Part shown: positions 26,273 to 35,047 of the stretch, in pieces
How positions within the stretch are numbered: the first letter of the stretch is position 1
Layout of the letters: every line of letters starts with the position of its first letter
Source: Variovorax sp. 54
Lineage (GTDB): Bacteria > Pseudomonadota > Gammaproteobacteria > Burkholderiales > Burkholderiaceae_C
Reading direction: 5' to 3'
NCBI RefSeq assembly: GCF_002754375.1
Contig: NZ_PEFF01000001.1
Span: 3,923,501 to 3,987,500 of the forward strand
Length of the DNA stretch: 64,000 bases
Notes under the pieces: model-generated
Seen by the model: the letters and a program-made list of their open reading frames with translations, nothing else
What the model was told of the DNA's origin: nothing
Databases searched by the model: none
Program-made: the position numbers and the translations under genes

Positions 26273-28908
26273 CACTGCAGGGGCATCGAAAGGTTCAGGA
26301 ACACGCCACGCTGTTTTTCGCGCACGCCGTCGTAAGGGTGGCTGCCGTAGGTCAGGCCATAGCGCAGCGTGAGCTTCTGGCCGAGGGCCCAGCGGTGCTC
26401 GTAGCGCAGGTTCCACAGCGGGCCGCTGCCGAAGCCTGCCTGGTGGTAGCTGCCGCCGCCGAGTTCCAGCACCTGGAAGAACTGGCGGTCGTCGCTTTTC
26501 CAGGTGAGCCACTGGCCGCGCACCGACAGCTGCGCGCTGGCGTCGCGCGAGGGGCTGAAGTAGCGCACGTCCTGCAGGCGGCTGCGGCTGGCATCGACGC
26601 CCAGCCGTGTCTCGAGCTGGAAACGCGGCGTGCTGACCCAGCGTTCGCGCCAGCCGAGGTCGAGGCCGTCGCGCAGGTTGCCGTCGCTGAAGTCGAGCCG
26701 GCGCCATTGCAGGTCGAAGCGGCGCGACTCGTTGACGATGTGGGCCACGCTGGCGCCGAACTCGCGCGCGCCGATGGCCTGCGCGCCGAAGGGCACGGCG
26801 CGGGCTTTCCACGGCAGCTCCTTGCTGTCGCCGTCGTAGGTGGCCGACAGCTGCCAGGCATCGCCGGCGCGGTAGTCCACGCGGCCAGCCACGCTGTTGC
26901 GGTAGCGGCCGCTGTTCGAATGCTGCAGCACGCCTTCGGCCAGCCAGCGGCCCTGCTGCCAGCTGGCGCCGAGGCCGCTGCGGGCCCACTTGGCGTTGCC
27001 TTCGGAGGTGTAGCCGCGGCCCAGCGTCTGCGCGTAGAACACGCGCCACGCGTCGTCGATGAGGCCGGAGCTGAGCCGGCTGTCGACGCGCCATTCGCGG
27101 CTGGCGAGCGTGCCGCCGCCGCGCGAACCTTCGGCGTCGATCTCGAGTTGCGGGCCGACCAGCGAGCGCCGCTTGCGTGCCATCTCGCGCACTTCGGCGG
27201 CGTCGGGCGCGTCGGCCTCGACGGCTTCGGCGCGCAGCCACGCGGCGCGGAATTCGTCGGCGTCGAGCAGCGCTTCGACATGGCCGGTGCGCACGCTCAG
27301 GTCGTCGGGGTGGTCGGCGCTCAGCGCCTCGAAGCGCGCCACGGCCGCTTCGGGGTGCTCGCGCAGCCGCTCGGTGAGCGCGGCGCCGTAGGCGTAGCTC
27401 GCGTTGAGTGGGGCTTCGTAGGTGAGCGTGTCGAAGCGCGGTTGCGCCACCTTGGGCCGGTCGCCGTAGAGCTGCAGCAATGCGCTCAGGCCGCTCACTT
27501 CGGAGAACTGGTCGTTGGGACGACCGGCTTCGGGTGCCAGCCGCATCAGCACGGGCGTGGCGTCTTCGATGCGTTTGAGCAGTGCTTCGGCGTCGTCGAA
27601 GCGACCCGTATCCAGGTACGCATAGACCAGGCCGAAATGCAGGGGGTCGGGCATCGGCAGATCAACGACTGCCTTTTCGAACAGCGGCACGGCGTCGGCC
27701 GAGCGGCGCTCCTGCGCCAGCGCGCGGGCGGCGGTGCCCAGTGCGTAGGGCGGCAGCAGGGTGCCGTCGGCACGCAGGCTGTCGTACAGCGCGATCGTGT
27801 CGGCGGGACGGCCACGCTCCAGCAGTGCCATCATGCGGTCGGACTGCAGCCGCGTGCGCAGCGTGCGCCAGGTGTCGGCGTCTGGTGTGGCGGGCTGCGC
27901 GAGCGCGGCGTCGACCCGGGTCAGCGCGGCGCTCTGGGCGGCCAGCACCTTGTCGAGGTCGGTGACGCGTGCCGCGCCCAGGCGCTGGTCGCGCGCCTTC
28001 ACGGCCCAGCGCAGTTGCTGCGCCAGCGCCTGCTGTTCGAGCAGGGCGAGTGTCAGCGGCGCGATGCTGCCGGGCTGCTTGCGGTCGGCGGCTTGTGCGT
28101 CTTCGAAGGCAGCGGTGGCGCCGCCGTACTCGGCGAGCAGAAAGTCGGCGTCGCGCTGTGCATCGCGTCGGTCGGGCTGCAGCGCGGTGATCTCGCCGTA
28201 GGCCGACAGCGCCTGGAAGGGCTGGCCTTGGGCACGCGCCAGCGCGGCGCGCAGGTCGAGCAGCGCGACGCGGTCGGCGACCGCTGTGGGCGCGGTCTGG
28301 GACAGCGCACGGTAGATGGTTTGCGCGCCCGCCTTGTCGCCGCTGGCCAGTCGCCAGAAGGCTTCGTGGATGCGCGGCTCGCGGGCGGTCGGCTGGCGCG
28401 CGCGCCAGACCTTGACCGTGTCGCCTTGCAGCGCAACGTCGCCCGTGCGCCGCGCGGCGCCGGCCAGCGGGCCGAGCGCGTAGTCGCTCAGCTCAGTGGG
28501 CGGCACCTGGCGGGCCATGGCCACTGCGTCGGCGAACTGGCCCTCGGCCACCGCGATGGCGATGGCGTCGGACGCCACGCGGCGACGTTGATCGTCGGCC
28601 AGCGGGGCGGCCAGCCATTGGCGCAGCTGTTGCAGGGCGTGGGCCGGCGTGATGCGACCGGCGCGGCGCGCGACGATCAGGGCGTCGTGCTGCGACGCGT
28701 CATAAGCCACCGCGCCGCCAAGGGCGGCGACAGGCGGGGGCGTGACAGTGGAATCCGCGTACGCGGTGCTGCTTCCGAAGATCAGCACGCACACGATCGG
28801 CGGCAAACCCCGCACGGCACGTGCGAGATGGTGAGGCAATGCCTTGAAGGGCGCGACTTTGCGCCCGGCAACGACGGTGCCTCCATTTTTTTGTGGATGG
28901 ATGGACAC
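26272..28908 (-). CDS. pgaA: PgaA, poly-beta-1,6-N-acetylglucosamine export porin
   Basis: An 878-residue outer-membrane exporter. After a signal peptide ending near SSTAYADS, the first ~500 residues are TPR-like helical repeats (for example DALIVARRAGRITPAHALQQL, FDDAEALLKRIED, GHVEALLDADEFRAAWLRAE), and from about residue 560 (VGPQLEIDAEGSRGGG) the sequence turns into alternating beta-barrel strands. This is the PgaA architecture: a periplasmic superhelix gathers the polymer and the barrel exports it. I chose the GTG at 28908 because AAAGGGAG stands at the proper distance; a TTG 13 codons upstream lacks this. It is the first gene of pgaABCD. Confidence 0.88.
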   Translation of the reverse strand: MSIHPQKNGGTVVAGRKVAPFKALPHHLARAVRGLPPIVCVLIFGSSTAYADSTVTPPPVAALGGAVAYDASQHDALIVARRAGRITPAHALQQLRQWLAAPLADDQRRRVASDAIAIAVAEGQFADAVAMARQVPPTELSDYALGPLAGAARRTGDVALQGDTVKVWRARQPTAREPRIHEAFWRLASGDKAGAQTIYRALSQTAPTAVADRVALLDLRAALARAQGQPFQALSAYGEITALQPDRRDAQRDADFLLAEYGGATAAFEDAQAADRKQPGSIAPLTLALLEQQALAQQLRWAVKARDQRLGAARVTDLDKVLAAQSAALTRVDAALAQPATPDADTWRTLRTRLQSDRMMALLERGRPADTIALYDSLRADGTLLPPYALGTAARALAQERRSADAVPLFEKAVVDLPMPDPLHFGLVYAYLDTGRFDDAEALLKRIEDATPVLMRLAPEAGRPNDQFSEVSGLSALLQLYGDRPKVAQPRFDTLTYEAPLNASYAYGAALTERLREHPEAAVARFEALSADHPDDLSVRTGHVEALLDADEFRAAWLRAEAVEADAPDAAEVREMARKRRSLVGPQLEIDAEGSRGGGTLASREWRVDSRLSSGLIDDAWRVFYAQTLGRGYTSEGNAKWARSGLGASWQQGRWLAEGVLQHSNSGRYRNSVAGRVDYRAGDAWQLSATYDGDSKELPWKARAVPFGAQAIGAREFGASVAHIVNESRRFDLQWRRLDFSDGNLRDGLDLGWRERWVSTPRFQLETRLGVDASRSRLQDVRYFSPSRDASAQLSVRGQWLTWKSDDRQFFQVLELGGGSYHQAGFGSGPLWNLRYEHRWALGQKLTLRYGLTYGSHPYDGVREKQRGVFLNLSMPLQ

Positions 28909-29125
28909 GCAACTCCCTTTTGCTTGAACTCTCCTGGGCCGTGACAAGCCGTAGCGGAAAGTTCGTGAAAAGGGACTCTAGGCCAATTTGTAAACAATAG
29001 GGCCAAACATGGGCAAAGATGAGAACTAATCGTGAACAGATTCGCGATCAATTCGTCGGATGTTGGCAAGTTGTATGCAAGTGCTACCCACAACGCGCCC
29101 CTGGCCCTCGCCCTAAGATCGCGAC

Positions 29126-29962
29126 ATGAACGCACTTCCGGTCTCTTCGCCCCGTTTGCCCCGCTTCTGGTCTCAATTGACGACGCGCGACTTCGCCGCG
29201 CTCGACGCGGCGACCACGGTGGCGGTGCTGCCGCTGGGCGCGACCGAGCAGCACGGCCCGCACCTGCCGCTGGGCGTGGACACCGTGCTGGCCGACGGCA
29301 TCGTGGCCGCCGCGCTGCCGCTGCTGCCGCCGGAACTGCCGGCGCTGTTCCTGCCGACCCAGCAGATCGGCCTGAGCCCCGAGCACGCGCGTTTCGCGGG
29401 CACGCTCACCTTCTCGGCCGAGACATTGATCCGGATGTGGAACGACATCGGCGCGGGCGTGGCGCGCGCCGGCGTGAAGAAGCTGGTGCTGTTCAACGCC
29501 CACGGCGGCCATGTGGGCGCAATGGACATCGTGGCGCGCGAACTGCGCGCCGCGCACGGCCTCATCGTCTACAGCGTGAGCTGGTTCAACCTGCCGCTGG
29601 GCGATGCGAACGCGCAGTTCAGCGCCCAGGAGCACCGCTTCGGCGTGCATGCGGGCGAGGTCGAGACTTCGATGATGCTGGCGCTGACGCCCGAGTTCGT
29701 GCGCATGGGCGAGGCAAAAGATTTCAGTTCCACCTCGCAACAGCGCGCGGCGGACTACGCGATCCTCGGCAACGGCAAGAGCGCCAAGCTCGGCTGGGCC
29801 ATGGAGGACTACAACGCGCACGGTGCGGCAGGCAATGCGGCGGCGGCCACAGCGGCGAAGGGCCAGGCGGTGATCGATGCGGCTGCGCAGCAGTTGGCCT
29901 TGCTGCTGGCCGAGGTGTCGCGGCTGCCATTGAGCACTGCGAATACCGGGCCGCTGCCCTGA
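29126..29962 (+). CDS. Creatininase-family amidase
   Basis: A 278-residue cytoplasmic metal-dependent amidohydrolase of the creatininase/FAPy-deformylase family. The metal ligands appear in LPLGATEQHGPHLPLGVDT (Glu, His, Asp), in FNAHGGHVGAM (His) and in HAGEVETSMML (Glu), the full family set. Members open cyclic amides such as creatinine or deformylate formamidopyrimidines, so the substrate is open. It is divergent from pgaA with about 217 bp between, where no clear promoter stands out to me. Downstream it converges with the twelve-gene minus-strand run across a long inverted repeat. Confidence 0.88.
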   Translation: MNALPVSSPRLPRFWSQLTTRDFAALDAATTVAVLPLGATEQHGPHLPLGVDTVLADGIVAAALPLLPPELPALFLPTQQIGLSPEHARFAGTLTFSAETLIRMWNDIGAGVARAGVKKLVLFNAHGGHVGAMDIVARELRAAHGLIVYSVSWFNLPLGDANAQFSAQEHRFGVHAGEVETSMMLALTPEFVRMGEAKDFSSTSQQRAADYAILGNGKSAKLGWAMEDYNAHGAAGNAAAATAAKGQAVIDAAAQQLALLLAEVSRLPLSTANTGPLP

Positions 29963-30004
29963 GGGTGTGGTTCAGGGCGACGCTCCCGCCGACGCGGTAC
30001 CTTG

Positions 30005-30196
30005 CTCCGCGAATGTCCCCCGGGGCTGCGCCCCTCCTCCTTGATTTCGCTGCGCAAGGCACCGCATCGACGTGAGCGTGTTCAGTGCGGTCGTTGATCG
30101 GCGAGTACCACGACGGCGCCCAGCGGGCTCAGGACACTGGGTGCTTCCCGCAGCGAAATCAAGGAGGAGGGCGAAGCCCGGGGGACATTCGCGGAG
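30005..30196. repeat. Long inverted repeat between convergent genes
   Basis: The left arm 30005-30054 and right arm 30149-30196 are near-perfect reverse complements over about 48 bp (shared core CGCGAATGTCCCCCGGG and CTCCTCCTTGATTTCGCTGCG), with a 2-bp length difference. Similarity fades out over a further ~10 bp on the outer sides. The 94-bp centre has no clear gene. It fills the space between the convergent creatininase and threonine-dehydratase-like genes, and it can fold into a very long hairpin, so it may end transcription from both sides. It resembles an extragenic repetitive element more than a transposon; there is no transposase. Confidence 0.7.
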
Positions 30197-30244
30197 GGAA
30201 GTACCCGGTGGCCTGTGCACGCGCCCTGAACAGCAGCAACTCGC

Positions 30245-31216
30245 TCAGGAAGCGCTGCGCCCCAACACGCCGGCGAACATGTCGGCGTCGACATTGCCGC
30301 CGCTCAGCGCAATGCCCACCGTCTTGCCGCGCCAGCGTTCCTGCTGCTGAAGCGCCCCCGCCAACGCCGCCGCACCCGCCCCTTCCGCCACGTTGTGCGT
30401 GTCGCTGAAAAGAACGCGCATCGCTTCCGCCACTTCGTCGTCGGTGACGGTGATCACGTCGTCGGCTTCCTGCAGGATCACGTCCAGCGAGGCAGGCACC
30501 GGCGTGCGACAGGCCATGCCGTCGGCCAGCAATGTAGTGACGGGCGATTCGATCGGCTGGCGCGCACGGAACGAATCGCGGTAGGCGGTGGCATGCGCCG
30601 ACACCACGCCGATGAGCTTCGTCGACACGCCGCAATGCGCGCGCGCCGCCGCCGCGCCGGCAAAGCCGGAGCCCAGGCCGATGGGCACGAACAGCACGTC
30701 GGGCGGTGAATCTTTCAAAGCACTGAAGAACTCGACATACGCGGTCGACACACCCCGCACCAGCTCGCGATGGAACGAGGGCACGCGGTGCAGTGCGTCG
30801 CGCTCGGCCAGCACGGCCGCATGTTCGGAGGCCGCCTGGAAGTCGTCGCCATGCTCGACCAGCGTCACGCCGAGCGCGCGCATCGCGGCGTTCTTCTCGC
30901 GCGAATTGCCGTGCGGCACCACGATGGTCGCGGCCAGCCCGTGGCGCTGCGCCGCGAAGCCGACCGACTGGCCGTGGTTGCCGCGCGTGGCGCTGATCAC
31001 ATGGCGCACCTCGGGGTGTTCGCGCGCCAGGGTTTCGAAGTAAGTCAGGCCGCCGCGGATCTTGAAGGCGCCGACCGGCGTGTGGTTCTCGTGCTTGGCC
31101 CACACGGTGGTGCCTAGGCGCTGCGACAGCAGCGGCCAGGTGTACTGGGGCGTGGGCGGCATGGCGGCATGCACGGTGCGCAACGCAGCGTCGATCTCTT
31201 CGCGGGTGAATCGCAT
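30245..31216 (-). CDS. PLP-dependent threonine/serine dehydratase-like enzyme
   Basis: A 323-residue fold-type II PLP enzyme. The PLP lysine lies in VGAFKIRGGLTYF, SATRGNHGQSVGFAA binds the carboxylate, the phosphate-binding glycine loop is IGLGSGFAGAA, and ALSGGNVD closes the cofactor site. This is the catalytic domain of threonine dehydratase without the C-terminal ACT regulatory domain, so feedback control as in biosynthetic IlvA is not expected; a catabolic role is likely. The ATG at 31216 gives the typical N-terminus. It is the last gene of the closely spaced minus-strand run and follows a LysE exporter by 16 bp. It could act on threonine, serine or a hydroxy-amino acid analogue. Confidence 0.87.
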   Translation of the reverse strand: MRFTREEIDAALRTVHAAMPPTPQYTWPLLSQRLGTTVWAKHENHTPVGAFKIRGGLTYFETLAREHPEVRHVISATRGNHGQSVGFAAQRHGLAATIVVPHGNSREKNAAMRALGVTLVEHGDDFQAASEHAAVLAERDALHRVPSFHRELVRGVSTAYVEFFSALKDSPPDVLFVPIGLGSGFAGAAAARAHCGVSTKLIGVVSAHATAYRDSFRARQPIESPVTTLLADGMACRTPVPASLDVILQEADDVITVTDDEVAEAMRVLFSDTHNVAEGAGAAALAGALQQQERWRGKTVGIALSGGNVDADMFAGVLGRSAS

Positions 31217-31232
31217 CAGGCGTCTTTCGTTC

Positions 31233-31865
31233 TTACTTGCGTTCGGTGAGCGCCACGCGCACGGCCAGCGCGGCCAGCACGCTGCCCATGATGTAGCGCT
31301 GCGCACGCAGCCAACCGGCACTTTGCGACAGCACCGCGGTGATGCTTGCGGCGCCGACGATCACCACGGTGTTGACCAGTGCGCTGCTCGCCATCTGCGC
31401 CAGGCCCAGCTGCAGGCTCTGCAGCAGCACCGAGCCGCGCTCGGGGTGGATGAACTGCGGAAAGAACGACAGGTAGAACATCGCCACCTTCGGGTTCAGC
31501 AGGTTCGTGAGAAAGCCCATGCGAAACAGCTTGGCCGGCGGATCGGCCGGCAGCGAACGGGCCTCGAAGGGCGCGTTGCCGCCGGGCTTGACCGCCTGCC
31601 ACGCGAGCCACAGCAGGTAGGCCGCACCGGCAAAGCGGATCGCGTCGAACGCGACCGGCACCGCCAGCAGCAGCGCCGTGAGCCCCAGCGCCGCGGCGAA
31701 CAGGTGTACCAGGAAGGCCATCAGCACGCCGCCCAGCGAGATCATCCCCGCGCGGCGGCCCTGGATCAGCGTGCGCGAGACGCAATAGATCATGTTCGGC
31801 CCCGGCGTGAGCGCCAGCAGCAAAGAGGCAAGAGCGAACCAGGCGATTTCGGTGAGGGTCAGCAT
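31233..31865 (-). CDS. LysE-family exporter (first of three)
   Basis: A 210-residue inner-membrane protein with six predicted membrane segments. The family motif LTPGPNMIY follows the first segment, and GFLTNLLNPKVAMFYLSFFPQFI is the conserved cytoplasmic loop and fourth segment of RhtB/LysE exporters. It should export an amino acid or derivative. It lies 16 bp upstream of the threonine-dehydratase-like gene and 1 bp after the VOC gene, so the three are co-transcribed. Similarity to the other two LysE genes in this run is family-level rather than that of a recent copy. Confidence 0.9.
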   Translation of the reverse strand: MLTLTEIAWFALASLLLALTPGPNMIYCVSRTLIQGRRAGMISLGGVLMAFLVHLFAAALGLTALLLAVPVAFDAIRFAGAAYLLWLAWQAVKPGGNAPFEARSLPADPPAKLFRMGFLTNLLNPKVAMFYLSFFPQFIHPERGSVLLQSLQLGLAQMASSALVNTVVIVGAASITAVLSQSAGWLRAQRYIMGSVLAALAVRVALTERK

Positions 31866-31866
31866 G

Positions 31867-32562
31867 TCAGAGTCCTTTGGATTCGAGCGTGACGGGGCCG
31901 CGCGGCGTGTCGAACACCGCGACGAGGTTGGGTGGGCCGGCATCGACCGGCAAGCGGCCCATGCCGATGGCCGAGAGCGCGGCCGACAGTGCCGGCGCGC
32001 GCGGATGCGCCACGCGCAGCGAACGCAGCGTGAGGCCCGAGGCGGGCATGGCATCGGTCGGATGCACGGCGCCCCACTGGATCAGCGTGGGCAGCGCGCC
32101 GTAGAACAGGCGCTGGCCGTCGTCGCGCACCGTGATCTGCCATTCGAGCCGGCCGGCCGGCGTGTCGCGCGAGGCTTCGAGCAGGTGGCCGCGGTCGATG
32201 TGCGCATGCTCTTCACGCGCGAGCGCCTGCGTGGCAGCGTGCGCGTCGGGCACGCGCGCCACGAAGTGGATCAGCCGCGGGCCGCGCTGCACGAGCGCAG
32301 TCTGCAGCGCGGCGTCGTCGAGGTCGAACCAGCGGTGCGTCTTCGGCCGCGACGGCGCCTTGCCGGGCTCGATCGCGATGATCTCGGCATAGGCCCTCGG
32401 GAACGCGTCGCTCGCGATGTTCAGCAGCCGGTTGTGCGTGCCCATGAGCGGGTGCGCGCCGCCCGGCGCGGGCGTGACACCGAACGTGGCCTCGCACCAT
32501 GCCACGCCCTCCGCCAGCGAAGCGGCGGCGATCACGAGGTGGTCGACTTCGGCAGGGGCCAT
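31867..32562 (-). CDS. VOC-family (glyoxalase-like domain) protein
   Basis: A 231-residue protein with a vicinal-oxygen-chelate fold. It starts with VDHLVIAAASLAEGVAWCEATFGVTPAPGG, the first VOC motif with a potential metal histidine, and has HNRLLNIASDAFPRAYAEIIAIEP in the first module and LEWQITVRDDGQRLFYGALPTLIQW in the second; the pattern matches the glyoxalase-like domain group. The role is unknown; such proteins bind or isomerise small metabolites. The ATG at 32562 starts the motif, and the gene ends 1 bp before the LysE start. Confidence 0.82.
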   Translation of the reverse strand: MAPAEVDHLVIAAASLAEGVAWCEATFGVTPAPGGAHPLMGTHNRLLNIASDAFPRAYAEIIAIEPGKAPSRPKTHRWFDLDDAALQTALVQRGPRLIHFVARVPDAHAATQALAREEHAHIDRGHLLEASRDTPAGRLEWQITVRDDGQRLFYGALPTLIQWGAVHPTDAMPASGLTLRSLRVAHPRAPALSAALSAIGMGRLPVDAGPPNLVAVFDTPRGPVTLESKGL

Positions 32563-32575
32563 GGTGTGCTTTCGT

Positions 32576-33526
32576 TCAGAGCGCGACGTGGCCATCGACG
32601 CAGGTCACGGCATCGCCGCCGACCCAGATCGTGCCGTCGCTGTCGCGCTCGATGTACACGCGGCCCGCGCGGCCCAGGCACTGGCCTTGCGCGGCCAGGT
32701 AGCGCTCGGGCATGTGGCCGTCGGCAATGAGCCATTCGGCCAGGCCCGCGTTGAAGCTGCCGGTGACCGGGTCTTCATCGACGCCGACGGCGGCTGCAAA
32801 GGCGCGCACCTCGAGATCGATCGTCACGCCGTCGGCGTCGGGCGCGACCACGGTTGTCGACCGCTTGCCGAAGGCGCGCGCTTCACGGTTGGAGCGGCTG
32901 ATCAGCTGCGAGGAGTCGTGCGCCGAAGGCACGCCGGCCACGCCCACCTCGACGCCCAGTTCCTTGAGCAGCCGGTGGTCGGGGCGCAGTTGCAGCACCG
33001 CATCGGCGTTCTCGAGCAGCAGGCCGAGCCAGGCGGGGCCGTTCTGGAGCATCTGCGCCGCGACGATCTGCTGCGCCTTCAGACCCAGCGCGCCGGCCAC
33101 CTTGGCCAGCAGCGCGGGGCTCGGTGCGCTGCGCTTGAGCGGCGGCGCGGCAAAGGCCAGGCGCGCGAGGCGCTCGCCGTCGCGCCGCAGCGGCACCAGC
33201 CCAGCGCCGCACTGCTGCACCACGCGGCCCGCCACCTTGGGCTTGCCGCCGGCCTGCAGCCATGCGTGGCAGCTGCCGATGGTCGGGTGGCCGGCAAAGG
33301 GCAGTTCGCCGCCGGGCGTGAAGATGCGCACGCGGTAGTCGGCGGTCGCGTCGGTCGGCGGCACCAGGAAGGTGGTCTCGGACAGGTTCGTCCACTGCGC
33401 AAAGCGCTGCATGGCGTCGTCGTCCAGGTCCTGGCCGTCGAGCACCACCGCGAGCGGGTTGCCGAGGTAGGCGGTGGCGGTGAAGACGTCGACTTGCTTG
33501 AAGGGGCGGGATTTCATCAGGGTCAT
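32576..33526 (-). CDS. PhzF-family isomerase (first of two)
   Basis: A 316-residue protein of the PhzF/diaminopimelate-epimerase-like fold. It has the family entry FKQVDVFTATAYLGNPLAVVLDG, the catalytic-glutamate segment LSETTFLVPP, FTPGGELPFAGHPTIG, and the second-lobe motif GVDEDPVTGSFN. In PhzF the glutamate moves a proton in a dihydro-hydroxyanthranilate; most family members have unknown substrates. The ATG overlaps the TGA of the GST gene (ATGA), so translation is coupled. A second, clearly different PhzF gene lies two genes upstream in the same run. Confidence 0.88.
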   Translation of the reverse strand: MTLMKSRPFKQVDVFTATAYLGNPLAVVLDGQDLDDDAMQRFAQWTNLSETTFLVPPTDATADYRVRIFTPGGELPFAGHPTIGSCHAWLQAGGKPKVAGRVVQQCGAGLVPLRRDGERLARLAFAAPPLKRSAPSPALLAKVAGALGLKAQQIVAAQMLQNGPAWLGLLLENADAVLQLRPDHRLLKELGVEVGVAGVPSAHDSSQLISRSNREARAFGKRSTTVVAPDADGVTIDLEVRAFAAAVGVDEDPVTGSFNAGLAEWLIADGHMPERYLAAQGQCLGRAGRVYIERDSDGTIWVGGDAVTCVDGHVAL

Positions 33527-34164
33527 TCGAGAGGTAAATCGAGCACGCCACGCGTGCCCGGTCGGGAAAGCAATTCCGAGTACCAACGCTCGACGTTCGG
33601 CCAGACCGGATGGCGGTACTCGGCGCCGGGCAGGCCGAACCAGCGGTGCGCTTCGCAGCCGATCGGGATGTCGGCCATGGTGAAGCGATCGCCGGCCATG
33701 TAGGGGCGCTGCGCGAGGTGCGCGTCGAGCATGGCGAACAGCGCCTCGCTGTCGCGCACCGACGCGGCAATCAGCGCGGGCTGGCGCTCCGAAGGCGCTG
33801 TGCGCACCCATTGCACGAAGGCGTCGCGGCTGGCGCGGTTGAGCGTGGTCTGCTGCCAGTCCATCCAGCGCTCGGCATCGAAGCGCGCGGGCAGCTCGCT
33901 CGGGTAGAGCGTGCCGTGCGCGTGCTTGGCGCAGAGGTAGCGCACGATGACGTTCGACTCCCACAGCGTGACGCGCTCGGCGCCTTCGCCGTCGTCGATG
34001 GTGGGCACCATGGCGTTCGGGTTGAGCGCGCGGTATTCGGGCGTCTGCACCACGCCGAACTTGCCGCCGGCCTCGGTGCGCTGGAAGTCGAGCCCGAGTT
34101 CCTGCGCGCACCACACGACCTTGCGCACGTTGATCGAGCTGATGCGGCCCCAGATGTTGAGCAT
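33523..34164 (-). CDS. Glutathione S-transferase family protein
   Basis: A 213-residue GST. The N-terminal thioredoxin fold opens with IWGRISSINVRKVVW, where a serine next to the IN(V)RK motif would activate glutathione, then NPNAMVPTIDDGE (cis-proline) and LWESNVIVRYL (glutathione-binding ES). The C-terminal helical domain has the N-capping motif GDRFTMADIPIG. It should conjugate or isomerise an electrophile with glutathione in the cytoplasm. It is in the middle of the minus-strand run and overlaps PhzF by 4 bp. Confidence 0.9.
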   Translation of the reverse strand: MLNIWGRISSINVRKVVWCAQELGLDFQRTEAGGKFGVVQTPEYRALNPNAMVPTIDDGEGAERVTLWESNVIVRYLCAKHAHGTLYPSELPARFDAERWMDWQQTTLNRASRDAFVQWVRTAPSERQPALIAASVRDSEALFAMLDAHLAQRPYMAGDRFTMADIPIGCEAHRWFGLPGAEYRHPVWPNVERWYSELLSRPGTRGVLDLPLE

Positions 34165-34199
34165 GGGTGAGGTTCCTTGTGTGTGTTGGCCGAGGGGGC

Positions 34200-35033
34200 T
34201 CAGGCCGCCATGACGCGCGCCGTGCCCGACACGCGAACCGAGCTGCCCGCCACGGGCGAGATGTCGGCATGCAGGCGCGACAGCATGCCCATGTCTTCGC
34301 CCTGCACCACGTCGATGGCGCCCCCGTGGGGCCACCCGAGGTCGCGCAGGTAGCCCGCGAGCGCGGCCGTCGCGGCGCCGGTGGCCGGGTCTTCGTAGAC
34401 GCCGCCCGAGGCAAAGGGGTTGCGTGTGTGAAAGCGCTGGGCGCTTTCTGCGTGGAGCCAAACGATGGTCGTCAGCTCGGCGCGTTGCATCAGCGCGCGG
34501 CCGGCTTCCAGCGCGTAGCGCATGGCGGACAGTGCCTGGCGGCTGTGCAGGGCCAGCACCAGATGGTTCGCGCCGGCGTGGGCCACGGCGGGCGGAATGC
34601 GTGCGTCGAGGTCGCTGGGCGCGTAGCCGAAGAGGGCCAGTGCCTCGGCGACCAGTGCGGGCGCTGCAGGCGCGCTGTGCGTGGGCGGCGATTGCAAGGC
34701 GGCGGCAATCACGTTGCCTTCACGCCGGCCCTCGACCGTGATCTCGGCCTGGTTGAGCGTGAGCGCGAACACACCGTCGCCGTGGCGCAGCGCGAGCGCG
34801 GCACCGAGCGCGATGGTCGCGTGGCCGCAGAACGGCACTTCGGACTGGGGCGAAAAGTAGCGCACGCGCCAGCCGCCGTCGATGGGCGCCGCGAAGGCGG
34901 TCTCGGAGAAACCGACCTCGGCGGCCACCGCCTGCATCTGCGCGGCGGACGGCAGCGCATCGCCGATGACGACGCCGGCGGGGTTGCCGCCTGTCTGTCC
35001 CTCCGAGAAGGCTGCGATCTTCAAGACGTTCAT
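34200..35033 (-). CDS. PhzF-family isomerase (second)
   Basis: A 277-residue PhzF-fold protein, shorter than its neighbour and of a different subgroup. Visible motifs are FSEGQTGGNPAGVVIGD, VGFSETAFAAP with the catalytic glutamate, FSPQSEVPFCGHATIALG, and GGVYEDPATGAATAALAGYL. Cysteine in FCGHAT replaces the alanine of the other copy, and the GVYEDPATG box is that of the trans-2,3-dihydro-3-hydroxyanthranilate-isomerase-like group. The ATG at 35033 opens on the conserved N-terminus. It lies 14 bp after a LysE gene. The function is unknown; an isomerase or epimerase acting on an amino-acid-like compound fits the context. Confidence 0.86.
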   Translation of the reverse strand: MNVLKIAAFSEGQTGGNPAGVVIGDALPSAAQMQAVAAEVGFSETAFAAPIDGGWRVRYFSPQSEVPFCGHATIALGAALALRHGDGVFALTLNQAEITVEGRREGNVIAAALQSPPTHSAPAAPALVAEALALFGYAPSDLDARIPPAVAHAGANHLVLALHSRQALSAMRYALEAGRALMQRAELTTIVWLHAESAQRFHTRNPFASGGVYEDPATGAATAALAGYLRDLGWPHGGAIDVVQGEDMGMLSRLHADISPVAGSSVRVSGTARVMAA

Positions 35034-35047
35034 GAGGGGACTCGCTT

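Noticed and set aside
24197..27241. PgaB as a 1014-residue protein with an N-terminal extension
   Set aside because: The extra 323 residues read pgaA in the wrong frame; the signal peptide starts at 26272.
30055..30148. Transposon or integron core inside the long inverted repeat
   Set aside because: The 94-bp centre is too short to code for a transposase, and no target-site duplication is evident.
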